From: Kitasatospora sp. NBC_01250
GTDB taxonomy: Bacteria; Actinomycetota; Actinomycetes; Streptomycetales; Streptomycetaceae
Reading direction: 5' to 3'
Length of the DNA stretch: 64,000 nt
Assembly: GCF_036226465.1 (NCBI RefSeq)
Contig: NZ_CP108476.1
Location: 3,410,001-3,474,000 of the forward strand
The position numbers and the translations under genes are program-made. Below the pieces are notes generated by a model, which had not been told where the DNA came from, did not search any database, and was given only the letters and a program-made list of their open reading frames with translations. This document shows positions 38,640-50,671 of the stretch, in pieces (within the stretch, counting starts at the first letter, position 1; every line of letters starts with the position of its first letter).

Positions 38640-41600
38640 TCAGCCAGTCAGTTCGGCAGGCTCCGGTTCGGCGGCGGGCAGCGGCTCGGGGTGCCCGTCC
38701 GCGATGAACGCCCGCCAGAGCCTGGCGTACGTGCCGTCGGCGGCGAGGAGTTCGGTGTGCGTTCCGTCCTCCACCACCCGGCCGTGGTCCAGCACGACCA
38801 CCCGGTCCGCCCGTTCGGCCGTGGTCAGGCGGTGCGCGATGACCAGGGTGGTGCGGCCGCCCGGCCGGTCGCCACGGCCGTCGCGCAGCCGGTCGGAGGC
38901 GTTGTTGACCGCCAACTCGGTGGCCAGGTCGAGGGCGGCGGTCGCCTCGTCGAGCAGCAGGATGTCGGGGTCGACCAGCTCGGCCCGGGCCAGCGCGATC
39001 AACTGACGCTGTCCGGCGGAGAGGTTGCGGCCCCGCGCGGCCACCTCGTGCTGGTAGCCGTCCGACAGTGCGCTGATCATGTCGTGCGCGCCGACCGACT
39101 TGGCCGCCAGCTCGACCTCCGCGTCGGTGGCGCCGGGCCGGCCGTAGGCGATCGCGTCCCGGACCGTGCCCGCGAAGAGGTAGGCCTCCTGCGGCACCAC
39201 GCCCAGCCGGTGGCGGTAGTCGGCCAGGGCGAAGCGGGTGATGTCGGTGCCGTCGATCCGCACCGTGCCGCCCGTCGCGTCGTAGAACCGGGCGACCAGC
39301 TTGACCAGCGTCGACTTGCCGGCGCCGGTCTCGCCGACCAGCGCGACCGTCTGACCGGCCGGGATCCGCAGGTCGATGCCGGTCAGCACGTCGGGGTTGC
39401 CCTCGCCGCCGCCGTTGTAGGCGAAGCTGACGCCGTCGAAGTGGATCTCGCCGCTCAGCCGCTCGGTGGCGACCGGCTCCTCGGCCTGCGGCGTGCTGGT
39501 CGGGGTCCGCAGCAGCTCGCGGACCCGGCCGAGGCCGACCGCCGCCTGCTGGTAGCCGTCGAAGATCTGCGAGAGCTGGTTGACCGGGGCGAAGAACAGG
39601 TCGATGTAGAGCAGGTACGCGACCAGCGCACCGACCGTGAGCGTCCCGGCGTCCACCCGTGAGGCGCCGGCGATCAGCACCAGGGCGGCGGCCACGCTGG
39701 ACAGGAACTGGACGAACGGGAAGTAGAGCGAGATGTAGAACTGCGCCTGGACGCGTGCCTGCCGGTACGCCCGCCCGCGTTCGACGAACCGCGCGACGGT
39801 GTCCGTCTCACGGCGGAACGCCTGCACGATGCGCATCCCGGAGACGTTCTCCTGCAGGTCGGCGTTGACCGCGCTGATCAGTTCGCGCGAGGCCTGGTAC
39901 TGCGCCGTCGACTTGCGGCGGAACACCACGGTCGCGATGGCCAGCACCGGCAGCACGGTGAAGACGGTCAGCCCGAGGCCGACATCGATGATCAGCAGCG
40001 CCGCGAAGATCCCGACGAAGGTCAGCAGGCTGACCACGCCGGTCACCACGCCGGTCTGCAGGAAGCTCGACAAGGCGTCGACGTCGGTCGTCATCCGGGT
40101 CATGATCCGACCGGTGAGCTCGCGCTCGTAGTAGTCCAGGCCGAGCCGGTTGAGGTGCGCGAAGATCTTCAACCGCAGGGTGTAGAGGACGCGTTCGCCG
40201 GTGCGACCGCTCACCCGGTTCTCGGCGCTCTGCACCAGCCAGTCGAGCACGACCACCAGCAGGGCGGTCAGCGAGGCGGCGGTGACGCCGGCCATCAGGC
40301 CCTTGGAGACGCCGTCGTCGATGCCGTGCCGGATCAGCACCGGGACCACCAGGCTGGCGCCCGCGTCGAGTGCGAGCAGCACGAAGGCCAGTGCGAGAGC
40401 GGGGCGGAAGGGCTTGAGCAGGCGGCCGAGCGAGAAGTCCGGGTCACCGGCGGAGGCCGTGGCGAGCGGGACGTCGGGGGTGTCGGTGGCCGGGGCCAGC
40501 GCCGCGACCCGCGCGAGCAGCTCGGGGTCGGCGGAGCGGCCGGCCATCGAGCCGGCCGTGCTCCGCCTGGGCGCGGTGCCCGACGCCGGGACGGACGCAA
40601 CCGGCGGGGCCGAGGTGGTGGTGGCGGAGACCGCCGGGGCGCCCGGGAGCGCCCGGGAGCCGGGGACGGCTTCGAGGGTGTCGGTGGCCGGGGGACGGTG
40701 ACCGGCCAGCGCCTCGGGGTCGGTGATCAGAGCCCGGTACTGGGGACATCGGGCCACCAGCTCGTCGTGCGTGCCCAGGTCGAGCAGGTGGCCGCGGTCC
40801 AGCACCGCGATGCGGTCGGCGAGCTGCAGGGTCGAGCGGCGGTGCGCGATCAGCACCGTGGTCCGGCCGACCATCACCGTGCGCAGCGCCTCGTGGATCT
40901 CGGCCTCGATCCTCGGGTCGACCGCCGAGGTGGCGTCGTCCAGCAGGAGGAGCCTGGGGTCGGCGAGGATCGCGCGGGCCAGCGCGATCCGCTGGCGCTG
41001 GCCGCCGGAGAGGGTCAGGCCCTGCTCCCCCACCGTGGTGTCGTAGCCGTTCGGCAGTTCGCGGACGAAGCCGTCCGCCTGCGCGGCGCGGGCCGCCGCC
41101 TCGACCTCGGCGTCGGTGGCACCCGGGCGGCCGTAGGCGATGTTGGCGCGCACGGTGTCGGAGAAGAGGAAGCTGTCCTCCGGCACGATGCCGACCACGG
41201 AGCGGATCGAGTCGAGCGTGACCTCGCGCAGGTCCTGCCCGTAGAGCCGGATGCTGCCCGCCGTGGGGTCGTAGAACCGGGGGATCAGCTGGGCGAGCGT
41301 GGACTTGCCCGAGCCCGAGGCCCCGACCACGGCCAGTGTCTCGCCCTGCGCGACCTTGAGGCTGAGGCCGCGCAGCACGGGTATCGGCTCGGCCGCGTCG
41401 CCGTCGGGATCGGCCATGGCCTGCGGGGACACCTGGTAGTGGAAGTCGACCTGGTCGAGTTCCAGTGCCGGGACGCGCTGCTCGGGCGCGGTCGGCCGCA
41501 GCGGGCGGGCGTCGGGGGCGTCGGTGACCACCGGCCGCTCGTCGATCAGCTCGAAGACGCGCTCCACGCCCGCTCGGGCCTGCTGCCCGACGGTCAGCAC

Positions 41601-42656
41601 CATGGTCAGCATCCGGACCGGGCCGGTCATCTGGGCCACGTAGGTGGAGAAGGCGACGAAGGTGCCCAGCGTCACCGAGCCGCGCACCGCCAGCCAGCCG
41701 CCCAGCGCCAGCACGGCGACCTGCCCGAACGCGGGGATCGCCTGCATCGCCGGGCCGAAGCGGCTGTTGAGCCGGATCGCACGCAGCCGCGCGCCGTACA
41801 GCGTGCGGGAGGCGCTCTCCAGCTTGTCGAGCTCCTGAGCCTCCTGCCCGAAGCCCTTGACCACCCGGACGCCGCCGATCGCCGCGTCGACCACGCCGGC
41901 CACCGCGGCGGCCTCCTGCTGGGCCGCCCAGGTCGCCGGGAACAGGCGCTTGCGGCTGAGCGTCGCGACCCACCACAGCACCGGCCCCATCACCAGGGCG
42001 ATCAGGGTGAGCGGCAGCGAGAGCCAGAGCATCACGATGATCGACATGACGAAGAGCAGCAGGTTGCCGGTCATCATCGGCATCATCGACAGCAGGCCGT
42101 TGACCAGCTGCAGGTCGGAGCTGGCCCGGCTGACCACCTGACCGGTGTCGAGCCGGTCCTGCCGGGCGCCGTCGAGCCGGGTCAGCGAGCGGAACAGTTC
42201 CACCCGCAGGTCCTGCTGGACGTCGACGGCGAGCTGACCGGCCGTGTAGCGGCGGATCTGGGTGAAACCGAAGACCAGCACGGCGGCCACGACCAGCGTG
42301 ATCGCCCACGGCATCAGGGAGCGGGTGTGGGTGGTGATGACGTCGTCGATGATCAGCTTGGTGATCAGGGGGACGATCGCGGTGACCGCCATGCCGCCGA
42401 GCGAGGCGCCGAAGGAGAGCAGAAAGTTGCGCCGGTAGCGCCAGCAGTAGGCGGACAGGCGACGCAGCCAGCCGGTGGCGGGGTCGACGCCGGACGGCTG
42501 GGCGGCCGACGGAGCCGGGGCGCCGGGGGCGGTCGCTTCGGCGGTCACTGCGATGGTCGCTTCGGCGGCGGCTGTGCGGGCTGTGGGGGTGGGACTCGCG
42601 GCCGTGGTGGCGGGTTCCGCGGGTATCTCCCTGGTGGAGCCATGAGTCTCAGGCAT
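38640..42656 (-). CDS. Fused ABC exporter, two half-transporters in one chain
   Basis: About 1338 aa, the length of two half-exporters. Half 1 has a six-helix domain (residues ~70-370) and NBD1 with Walker A GASGSGKST and signature LSGGQRQR. Half 2 has a second membrane domain (~785-1055) and NBD2 with GETGAGKST and LSAGQRQL. A proline/alanine linker joins the halves. NBD1 carries Asp where the catalytic Glu normally is (LLLLDDATSA), while NBD2 keeps LLLDEATA, as in heterodimeric exporters with one degenerate site. ATG 42656 is preferred, with TAGTAT at 42665-42670; ATG 42680 is in frame and would add a TTA codon. Confidence 0.92.
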   Translation of the reverse strand: MPETHGSTREIPAEPATTAASPTPTARTAAAEATIAVTAEATAPGAPAPSAAQPSGVDPATGWLRRLSAYCWRYRRNFLLSFGASLGGMAVTAIVPLITKLIIDDVITTHTRSLMPWAITLVVAAVLVFGFTQIRRYTAGQLAVDVQQDLRVELFRSLTRLDGARQDRLDTGQVVSRASSDLQLVNGLLSMMPMMTGNLLLFVMSIIVMLWLSLPLTLIALVMGPVLWWVATLSRKRLFPATWAAQQEAAAVAGVVDAAIGGVRVVKGFGQEAQELDKLESASRTLYGARLRAIRLNSRFGPAMQAIPAFGQVAVLALGGWLAVRGSVTLGTFVAFSTYVAQMTGPVRMLTMVLTVGQQARAGVERVFELIDERPVVTDAPDARPLRPTAPEQRVPALELDQVDFHYQVSPQAMADPDGDAAEPIPVLRGLSLKVAQGETLAVVGASGSGKSTLAQLIPRFYDPTAGSIRLYGQDLREVTLDSIRSVVGIVPEDSFLFSDTVRANIAYGRPGATDAEVEAAARAAQADGFVRELPNGYDTTVGEQGLTLSGGQRQRIALARAILADPRLLLLDDATSAVDPRIEAEIHEALRTVMVGRTTVLIAHRRSTLQLADRIAVLDRGHLLDLGTHDELVARCPQYRALITDPEALAGHRPPATDTLEAVPGSRALPGAPAVSATTTSAPPVASVPASGTAPRRSTAGSMAGRSADPELLARVAALAPATDTPDVPLATASAGDPDFSLGRLLKPFRPALALAFVLLALDAGASLVVPVLIRHGIDDGVSKGLMAGVTAASLTALLVVVLDWLVQSAENRVSGRTGERVLYTLRLKIFAHLNRLGLDYYERELTGRIMTRMTTDVDALSSFLQTGVVTGVVSLLTFVGIFAALLIIDVGLGLTVFTVLPVLAIATVVFRRKSTAQYQASRELISAVNADLQENVSGMRIVQAFRRETDTVARFVERGRAYRQARVQAQFYISLYFPFVQFLSSVAAALVLIAGASRVDAGTLTVGALVAYLLYIDLFFAPVNQLSQIFDGYQQAAVGLGRVRELLRTPTSTPQAEEPVATERLSGEIHFDGVSFAYNGGGEGNPDVLTGIDLRIPAGQTVALVGETGAGKSTLVKLVARFYDATGGTVRIDGTDITRFALADYRHRLGVVPQEAYLFAGTVRDAIAYGRPGATDAEVELAAKSVGAHDMISALSDGYQHEVAARGRNLSAGQRQLIALARAELVDPDILLLDEATAALDLATELAVNNASDRLRDGRGDRPGGRTTLVIAHRLTTAERADRVVVLDHGRVVEDGTHTELLAADGTYARLWRAFIADGHPEPLPAAEPEPAELTG

Positions 42657-42994
42657 ATTTAGGGATACTAACCATTTCATGAGGCGGTCGTCCACGACGT
42701 ATTCGGCGCTGCCAAGCGGCCCTGGCACGAACCAACGGCCTGACGTCGACTTTCCTTCCCGATCAGCCTGCTCTTTCGGAGGCTGGGGGCGCACCGGTCG
42801 CACGACGGACGGCAAGCGGGGCGCTCGGCCTACGTCCATTCGGGTAGGTCGCACGCTGGGGTGCACGGGGCGCGCGCGGCCGGGGACCGGGGGCCGCGAT
42901 GGCGGTGGGCGCGAGCCGGGCCGTCGATGCCAGCTTCGGCGCCTGCTTCAGCGCCTGCTTCAGCGCCTGCGCCTGGCTCGACGTCCGCTTCGGC
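42657..42994. other. Gap between tetR and the ABC exporter with a short tandem repeat
   Basis: This 338-bp stretch downstream of tetR has no convincing gene. It contains a ~12-bp tandem repeat (unit CGCCTGCTTCAG, 42937-42970) and, at its left end, the exporter promoter candidate. Confidence 0.5.
42665..42694 (-). promoter_or_regulatory. Candidate promoter of the fused ABC exporter
   Basis: TGGACG (42689-42694), 18 bp, then TAGTAT (42665-42670) on the minus strand. The expected start point lies within a few bases of ATG 42656, so the transcript may be nearly leaderless, which fits the missing ribosome site. Confidence 0.4.
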
Positions 42995-43633
42995 CTACGC
43001 GCGCGACCAGCCGTCGGCGGCGGCCGCGAAGGCTCCCTGGGCCAGGCGGTGCAGCAGCGCCGCCAGCTCGGCGGGCGACAGCAGACCGGCGCGGTCACCG
43101 GGGGCGGGCCGGCCGATGCTGTGCGGGGTGGAGTTCAGCAGCCCGAACACCGCGTGCACGGCCGCCCGCGCGGCCGACTCGGCCTCGACGACGGCCAGCG
43201 CCGGGAAGGCGGCCCGGACCGCCGCCACCCAGAGCTCGACGTAACCGCGCTGCAGCCGCCGCACCCGTCGGCGGTCCTCCTCCTTGAGGTGGAGCAGCTC
43301 GCGGTCGTGCAGCGTGATCAGGTCCGGATCATTGAGCGAGAAGTCGACATGTCCACTGATCAGTGCGTCCAGCACGGCCTGCGGTCCGCCCGGGGTCTCG
43401 GCCCGGCGGCTGCCCTCCTCCAGCAGTCGCTCGCTGATGCCGACCAGCAGGTCGGCCAGCATCGCTTCCTTGCCGGAGAAATGCCGGTAGAGACCGGGGC
43501 CGCTGATCCCGACCGCCTTGCCGATCTCGTCGACCCCGACACCCAGGAAGCCGCGTGCCGCGAAGAGCCGAGCCGCCTCGCGGCGGATCTGGTCACGGCG
43601 AGGGGTCGTGGGAGCCACCGGAGCGTTCGACAT
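42995..43633 (-). CDS. TetR-family repressor of the adjacent catabolic operon
   Basis: A 212-aa regulator. The N-terminal helix-turn-helix (about residues 12-58) reads RREAARLFAARGFLGVGVDE ... GPGLYRHFSGKEAML. The C-terminal helical ligand domain is about residues 70-205. It starts at ATG 43633, faces the carboxylase operon and shares a 127-bp intergenic region that contains GTTAAC repeats. By analogy with acyl-CoA-responsive TetR proteins it probably represses the operon until an acyl-CoA intermediate binds. Confidence 0.9.
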   Translation of the reverse strand: MSNAPVAPTTPRRDQIRREAARLFAARGFLGVGVDEIGKAVGISGPGLYRHFSGKEAMLADLLVGISERLLEEGSRRAETPGGPQAVLDALISGHVDFSLNDPDLITLHDRELLHLKEEDRRRVRRLQRGYVELWVAAVRAAFPALAVVEAESAARAAVHAVFGLLNSTPHSIGRPAPGDRAGLLSPAELAALLHRLAQGAFAAAADGWSRA

Positions 43634-43654
43634 GGATCCATCGTAGACAGCGCG

Positions 43655-43698
43655 GTTATCGGTGGTTAACCTGGCGGCAGGAGTTAACCACCATTAAC
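43655..43698. promoter_or_regulatory. Candidate TetR operator
   Basis: GGTTAAC (43664-43670) and GTTAACC (43683-43689) form an inverted repeat spaced 12 bp, each half being itself palindromic, and a further ATTAAC follows at 43693-43698. It sits in the AT-richest part of the tetR/carboxylase intergenic region, a good place for a shared operator. Confidence 0.6.
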
Positions 43699-43760
43699 TT
43701 GGGGGCGCGGGGCCCACCGGCTTCCGCGTCCGCGGGTTCCTGGAGCAAGGAGCTCTTGGG

Positions 43761-45533
43761 ATGGCCCTGTCGACCTCCGGCTACACCTCCCCGCACCCCT
43801 GGGAGCCCGCCGGAACCCCGGGAGCGGCGACGGCCGGCATGCGTGCGGCCGGCTCACCGCCGCCCGGCCCGCTGTCAGCCGCCGTGGGCGGCCACGTCAC
43901 GTCACCGGCCGCCGCTGCCCCAGCGCCGCGCCTGCGTTCCACGGTCGACGCCGGCTCGGCCGCCTTCCAGGCGAACACCGAGGCGCACCAGGCACTGGTG
44001 ACCGAGCTGCGCGGCAAGCTCGCCGCCGCCGCACTCGGCGGCGGCCTCAAGGCGCGTGACCGGCACACCGCCCGCGGCAAGCTGCTGCCGCGCGACCGGG
44101 TGGACACACTGCTGGATCCCGGCTCCCCGTTCCTGGAGCTGTGCCCGCTGGCCGCCGACGGCCTCTACGACGGCGCCGCACCGGCGGCCGGCGTGATCGC
44201 CGGGATCGGCCGGGTGGCCGGGCGCGAGGTGGTGGTGGTCGCCAACGACGCCACCGTCAAGGGCGGCACCTACTACCCGATGACGGTGAAGAAGCACCTG
44301 CGGGCGCAGGAGGTGGCGCTGGAGAACCGGCTGCCCTGCGTCTACCTGGTGGACTCGGGCGGCGCGTTCCTGCCGATGCAGGACGAGGTGTTCCCCGACC
44401 GCGACCACTTCGGCCGGATCTTCTACAACCAGGCGCGCCTCTCGGCCGCCGGGATCCCGCAGATCGCGGCCGTGCTCGGCTCCTGCACGGCCGGTGGCGC
44501 GTACGTCCCGGCGATGAGCGACCAGGCCGTGATCGTCCGCAACCAGGGCACGATCTTCCTCGGCGGCCCGCCGCTGGTGAAGGCGGCGACGGGTGAGGTG
44601 GTCACGGCCGAGGAGCTCGGCGGCGGCGAACTGCACTCCCGCACCTCCGGCGTGACGGACCACCTGGCCGAGGACGACGGCCACGCGCTCGACATCGTGC
44701 GCACGATCGTGGCCGGGCTCGGCCCGCGCAGCGCGCAGCCCTGGCCGCTCGCCCCGGTCGAGCCCCCGGCCGTCGACCCGGCCGAGTTGTACGGTGCGGT
44801 GCCGGTGGACCCGCGCACGCCCTACGACGTCCGCGAGGTGATCTCCCGTCTGGTCGACGGCAGCCGCTTCGCCGAGTTCAAGGCCGAGTACGGCGCCACC
44901 CTGGTCACCGGCTTCGCCCGGATCCACGGCCACCCGGTGGGCATCGTCGCCAACAACGGCGTGCTCTTCGCCGAATCCGCGCTCAAGGGCGCGCACTTCA
45001 TCGAACTCTGTGACCAGCGCGGCATCCCGCTGCTCTTCCTGCAGAACATCACCGGCTTCATGGTCGGCCGCCAGTACGAGGCGGGTGGCATCGCCAAGCA
45101 CGGGGCGAAGATGGTGACGGCGGTCGCCTGCACCAGGGTCCCGAAGCTGACCGTGGTGATCGGCGGCTCGTACGGGGCCGGCAACTACTCGATGTGCGGC
45201 CGGGCCTACTCGCCGCGCTTCCTGTGGATGTGGCCGGGCGCCAAGATCTCCGTGATGGGCGGCGAGCAGGCCGCCTCGGTCCTCGCCACCGTCCGCCGCG
45301 ACCAGTTCGAGGCCCGCGGCGAGGAGTGGGCCGCCGAGGCCGAGGAGGAGTTCAAGCGGCCGGTGCGCGAGCAGTACGAGCGGCAGGGCAACGCGTACTA
45401 CGCCACCGCGCGGCTCTGGGACGACGGGGTGATCGACCCGATGGACACCCGCACCGTGGTCGGCCTCGCCCTGACCGCCTGTGCCAACGCCCCGCTCGCG
45501 CCGCCCGCACCGTACGGCGTGTTCCGGATGTGA
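43761..45533 (+). CDS. Acyl-CoA carboxyltransferase (methylcrotonyl-CoA carboxylase beta-type)
   Basis: A 590-aa carboxyltransferase. Residues ~75-590 cover both crotonase-like halves. Features include [20 protein letters not shown] and [19 protein letters not shown], typical of 3-methylcrotonyl-CoA carboxylase beta and geranyl-CoA carboxylase-like enzymes. It transfers carboxyl from biotin to a branched unsaturated acyl-CoA. The first ~60 residues are an Ala/Pro/Gly-rich extension. AAGGAG precedes ATG 43761. It is the first gene of the operon, followed by the biotin subunit, the lyase and the dehydrogenase. Confidence 0.9.
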   Translation: MALSTSGYTSPHPWEPAGTPGAATAGMRAAGSPPPGPLSAAVGGHVTSPAAAAPAPRLRSTVDAGSAAFQANTEAHQALVTELRGKLAAAALGGGLKARDRHTARGKLLPRDRVDTLLDPGSPFLELCPLAADGLYDGAAPAAGVIAGIGRVAGREVVVVANDATVKGGTYYPMTVKKHLRAQEVALENRLPCVYLVDSGGAFLPMQDEVFPDRDHFGRIFYNQARLSAAGIPQIAAVLGSCTAGGAYVPAMSDQAVIVRNQGTIFLGGPPLVKAATGEVVTAEELGGGELHSRTSGVTDHLAEDDGHALDIVRTIVAGLGPRSAQPWPLAPVEPPAVDPAELYGAVPVDPRTPYDVREVISRLVDGSRFAEFKAEYGATLVTGFARIHGHPVGIVANNGVLFAESALKGAHFIELCDQRGIPLLFLQNITGFMVGRQYEAGGIAKHGAKMVTAVACTRVPKLTVVIGGSYGAGNYSMCGRAYSPRFLWMWPGAKISVMGGEQAASVLATVRRDQFEARGEEWAAEAEEEFKRPVREQYERQGNAYYATARLWDDGVIDPMDTRTVVGLALTACANAPLAPPAPYGVFRM

Positions 45534-45539
45534 GCCGGA

Positions 45540-45587
45540 GGTGAGCCCCTGGTCACCACCGGGGGTGAGCCCCTGGCCACCGTCCCG
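45540..45587. repeat. 24-bp direct repeat, two copies
   Basis: GGTGAGCCCCTGGTCACC at 45540 is repeated 24 bp later as GGTGAGCCCCTGGCCACC. It lies in the short gap between the two carboxylase subunit genes. It could also fold into weak hairpins. Confidence 0.6.
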
Positions 45588-45637
45588 TTGATCGTCTTCC
45601 CTCGCACCACTCCCCTCGTCCCGGAGGAACGCCTCCT

Positions 45638-47913
<2,276 letters not shown>

Positions 47914-47917
<4 letters not shown>

Positions 47918-48966
47918 CCGCCGATCAGGTGACAGCGGGCCCGCACGGATCCCAGGACGCGGAAACCACCCGGACGGCGCAACCGGCCGGCGACCCGAGC
48001 ACGCTCGACCTGGGCCTGCCCAGCGTGCTCAGGGACCCGGCACTGCCGGCCCGGATCCGCATCCACGAGGTGGGCGCCCGCGACGGGCTGCAGAACGAGA
48101 GCGCCCCGGTCCCGGTCGAGGTGAAGGCCGAGTTCATCGCGCGGCTCGCCGCCGCCGGGTTGCGGACCATCGAGGCGACCAGCTTCGTGCACCCGAAGTG
48201 GGTCCCCCAGTTGGCCGACGCCGAGGAGCTGCTGCCCCGGCTGGCCGAGCTGCGCACGCGGTACCCCGGACTGCGGCTGCCCGTGCTGGTCCCCAACGAG
48301 CGCGGCCTGGACCGCGCACTGGCGCACGGCGCCGACGAGGTCGCCGTCTTCGCCAGCGCGACCGAGACGTTCGCGCGGCGCAACCTCAACCGCTCGATGG
48401 CCGAGGTGCTGGAGATGTTCCGCCCGGTGGTCGGGCGGGCGACCGAGCACGGCCTCAAGGTCCGCGGCTACCTCTCGATGTGCTTCGGCGACCCCTGGGA
48501 GGGGCCGGTCGCGCCCGAGCAGGTGGTCGAGGCCGGGCGGGCGCTGATCGAGCTCGGCTGCACGGAGTTGAGCCTCGGGGACACCATCGGCGTCGCCACG
48601 CCCGGCCAGGTGGCGCAGCTGCTCACGGCGTTCGCCCGGGGCGGGGTGCCGGTCGGGCAGCTCGCCGTCCACTTCCACGACACGTACGGGCAGGCGCTGT
48701 CCAACACGCTCACCGCGCTGCGCCACGGCGTGACCGTGGTCGACTCCTCGGCCGGCGGGTTGGGCGGCTGCCCGTACGCGAAGAGCGCCACCGGCAACCT
48801 CGCCACCGAGGACCTGGTCTGGATGCTGCACGGCCTCGGCATCGAGACCGGCGTGGACCTCCCGGCACTCGTCGGCACCAGCGTCTGGCTGGCCGGGCAG
48901 CTCGGCCGTCCCAGCCCCTCACGTGCCGTGCAGGCACTGGCCGGAACCGTGTCCCCGGCCAACTGA
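47914..48966 (+). CDS. Hydroxymethylglutaryl-CoA lyase
   Basis: A 350-aa TIM-barrel enzyme splitting HMG-CoA into acetyl-CoA and acetoacetate, the last step of leucine breakdown. The DRE-TIM start is EVGARDGLQNES (about residue 52). Metal ligands are in VHFHDTYGQAL, and the catalytic cysteine motif GGLGGCPYAKSATGN is intact. Residues 1-45 are a variable extension. Its ATG overlaps the upstream stop by 4 nt (ATGA), and the acyl-CoA dehydrogenase follows after 173 bp. Confidence 0.93.
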
Positions 48967-49139
48967 CAAGTCCATCGCCGACCGGCGTCACCTTGCCGAC
49001 TGGCTGGTGGCGCCGGTCGGCGCACCCTTCTGCCACGCGCCGCTGAGCGCTCTCAACACGCGCCCGTGGCACCCGTTTCCGCCCTTCGCACCACTCTGCG
49101 CCCGGACCATCCGACCCGGGCGAACGACTGGAGGATCAG

Positions 49140-50330
49140 ATGCTCGACCACCGACTGGATTCCGAGTACGAGGAGCTGCGCCGCACGGTGGCCGAGTTCG
49201 CCGCCGACGTGATCGCTCCGACGATCGGCGACTTCTACGAGCGGGAGGAGTTCCCGTACGAGATCGTCAAGGAGATGGGCCGGATGGGCCTGTTCGGCCT
49301 GCCGTTCCCGGAGGAGTACGGCGGCATGGGCGGCGACTACTTCGCGCTCTGCCTGGTCCTCGAGGAACTCGCCCGGGTGGACTCCTCGGTGGCCATCACC
49401 CTGGAGGCCGGCGTCTCGCTGGGCGCGATGCCGATCTACCGCTTCGGCACCGAGGAGCAGAAGCGCGAGTGGCTGCCGAAGCTCGCCTCGGGCGAGATGC
49501 TCGGCGCGTTCGGCCTGACCGAGCCCGAGGGCGGCTCCGACGCGGGCGCCACCCGGACCACGGCCCGGTTCGACGAGGCCACCCGGGAGTGGGTGATCAA
49601 CGGCACCAAGTGCTTCATCACCAACTCCGGCACCGACATCACCGGCCTGGTGACCGTGACCGCCCTGACCGAACCGATCGCTCGTTCGAGTGAAGGCGGC
49701 GGCGAGGGCTCGTCAAAGCGCGAGATCTCCTCCATCATCGTGCCTGTCGGCACCCCCGGGTTCCAGGTGTCGAAGAAGTACTCCAAGGTCGGGTGGAACG
49801 CCTCCGACACCCGCGAACTGTCCTTCGCCGACTGCCGAGTCCCCGAGGCCAACCTGCTCGGCCAGCGAGGCCGCGGCTTCGCCCAGTTCCTGCGGATCCT
49901 CGACGAGGGCCGCATTGCCATCGCAGCTCTGTCCACAGGCCTTGCTCAGGGCTGCGTCGACCAGTCGCTCCAGTACGCCGCGACCAGGCGCGCCTTCGGC
50001 CGCCCGATCGGGGCCAACCAGGCGATCCAGTTCAAGATCTCCGACATGGAGATGCGGACGCACCTCGCACGCCTCGCCTGGCGGGACGCGGCCTCCCGGC
50101 TGCTGCTCGCCGAGCCCTTCAAGAAGGAGGCCGCCATCGCAAAGCTCTACTCCTCCGAAGCTGCGGTCGACAACGCCCGCGAGGCCACCCAGATCCACGG
50201 CGGCTACGGCTTCATGAACGAGTATCCCGTTGCCCGCTTCTGGCGCGACAGCAAGATCCTGGAGATCGGAGAGGGCACCTCCGAGGTCCAGCGCATGCTG
50301 ATCGCCCGCGAGTTGGGGATGTCCTCCTGA
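49140..50330 (+). CDS. acdH: Acyl-CoA dehydrogenase (AcdH-like)
   Basis: A 396-aa FAD enzyme, typical length, which removes hydrogens from branched acyl-CoAs (isovaleryl-, 2-methylbutyryl- or isobutyryl-CoA). It contains LGAFGLTEPEGGSDAG and the C-terminal IGEGTSEVQRMLIAR. The glutamate in GEGTSEVQR occupies the MCAD/SCAD catalytic-base position. Canonical isovaleryl-CoA dehydrogenase has no Glu there, so this may be a broader branched-chain enzyme. Residues ~179-194 (PIARSSEGGGEGSSKR) are a Gly/Ser insert. The ribosome site GGAGGA lies 4 nt before the ATG. Confidence 0.9.
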   Translation: MLDHRLDSEYEELRRTVAEFAADVIAPTIGDFYEREEFPYEIVKEMGRMGLFGLPFPEEYGGMGGDYFALCLVLEELARVDSSVAITLEAGVSLGAMPIYRFGTEEQKREWLPKLASGEMLGAFGLTEPEGGSDAGATRTTARFDEATREWVINGTKCFITNSGTDITGLVTVTALTEPIARSSEGGGEGSSKREISSIIVPVGTPGFQVSKKYSKVGWNASDTRELSFADCRVPEANLLGQRGRGFAQFLRILDEGRIAIAALSTGLAQGCVDQSLQYAATRRAFGRPIGANQAIQFKISDMEMRTHLARLAWRDAASRLLLAEPFKKEAAIAKLYSSEAAVDNAREATQIHGGYGFMNEYPVARFWRDSKILEIGEGTSEVQRMLIARELGMSS

Positions 50331-50671
50331 CGCTGGCCACCAGGAGCAGGCCGGCCAGGAGGCACGGGGACGGCCCGGTGCGGACGGCCGGGGGTGGGAG
50401 AGCCGTCGCGTGGGACGGCTGTGCATGAGGACGACTGGTGGACGGTCGGGCGGTGATCCTTCGTCAGAGCGCTCTGGCGGGGCCGCTCGACCACCCCGCC
50501 GCCAGTCCCCTCCAGCGACGACCCGTAGTTCGCGGCAGCGGCACACGGCTTGGAGGCGCCGCCCGCCTGGGCGCGGAAATGACGGAATATCGGCTGGCCA
50601 TTCCACTCGATGGCCCGCCCATCACCCTCGGGGCATTCAGAACCGCGTCTCGTCGAGCAGCTGAGCGCGGA
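50331..50671. other. Intergenic region, no feature seen
   Basis: This 341-bp gap lies between the dehydrogenase and the convergent universal stress protein gene. It is GC-rich with one AT-richer patch near 50580. I see no tRNA, clear terminator or supported ORF. Confidence 0.4.
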
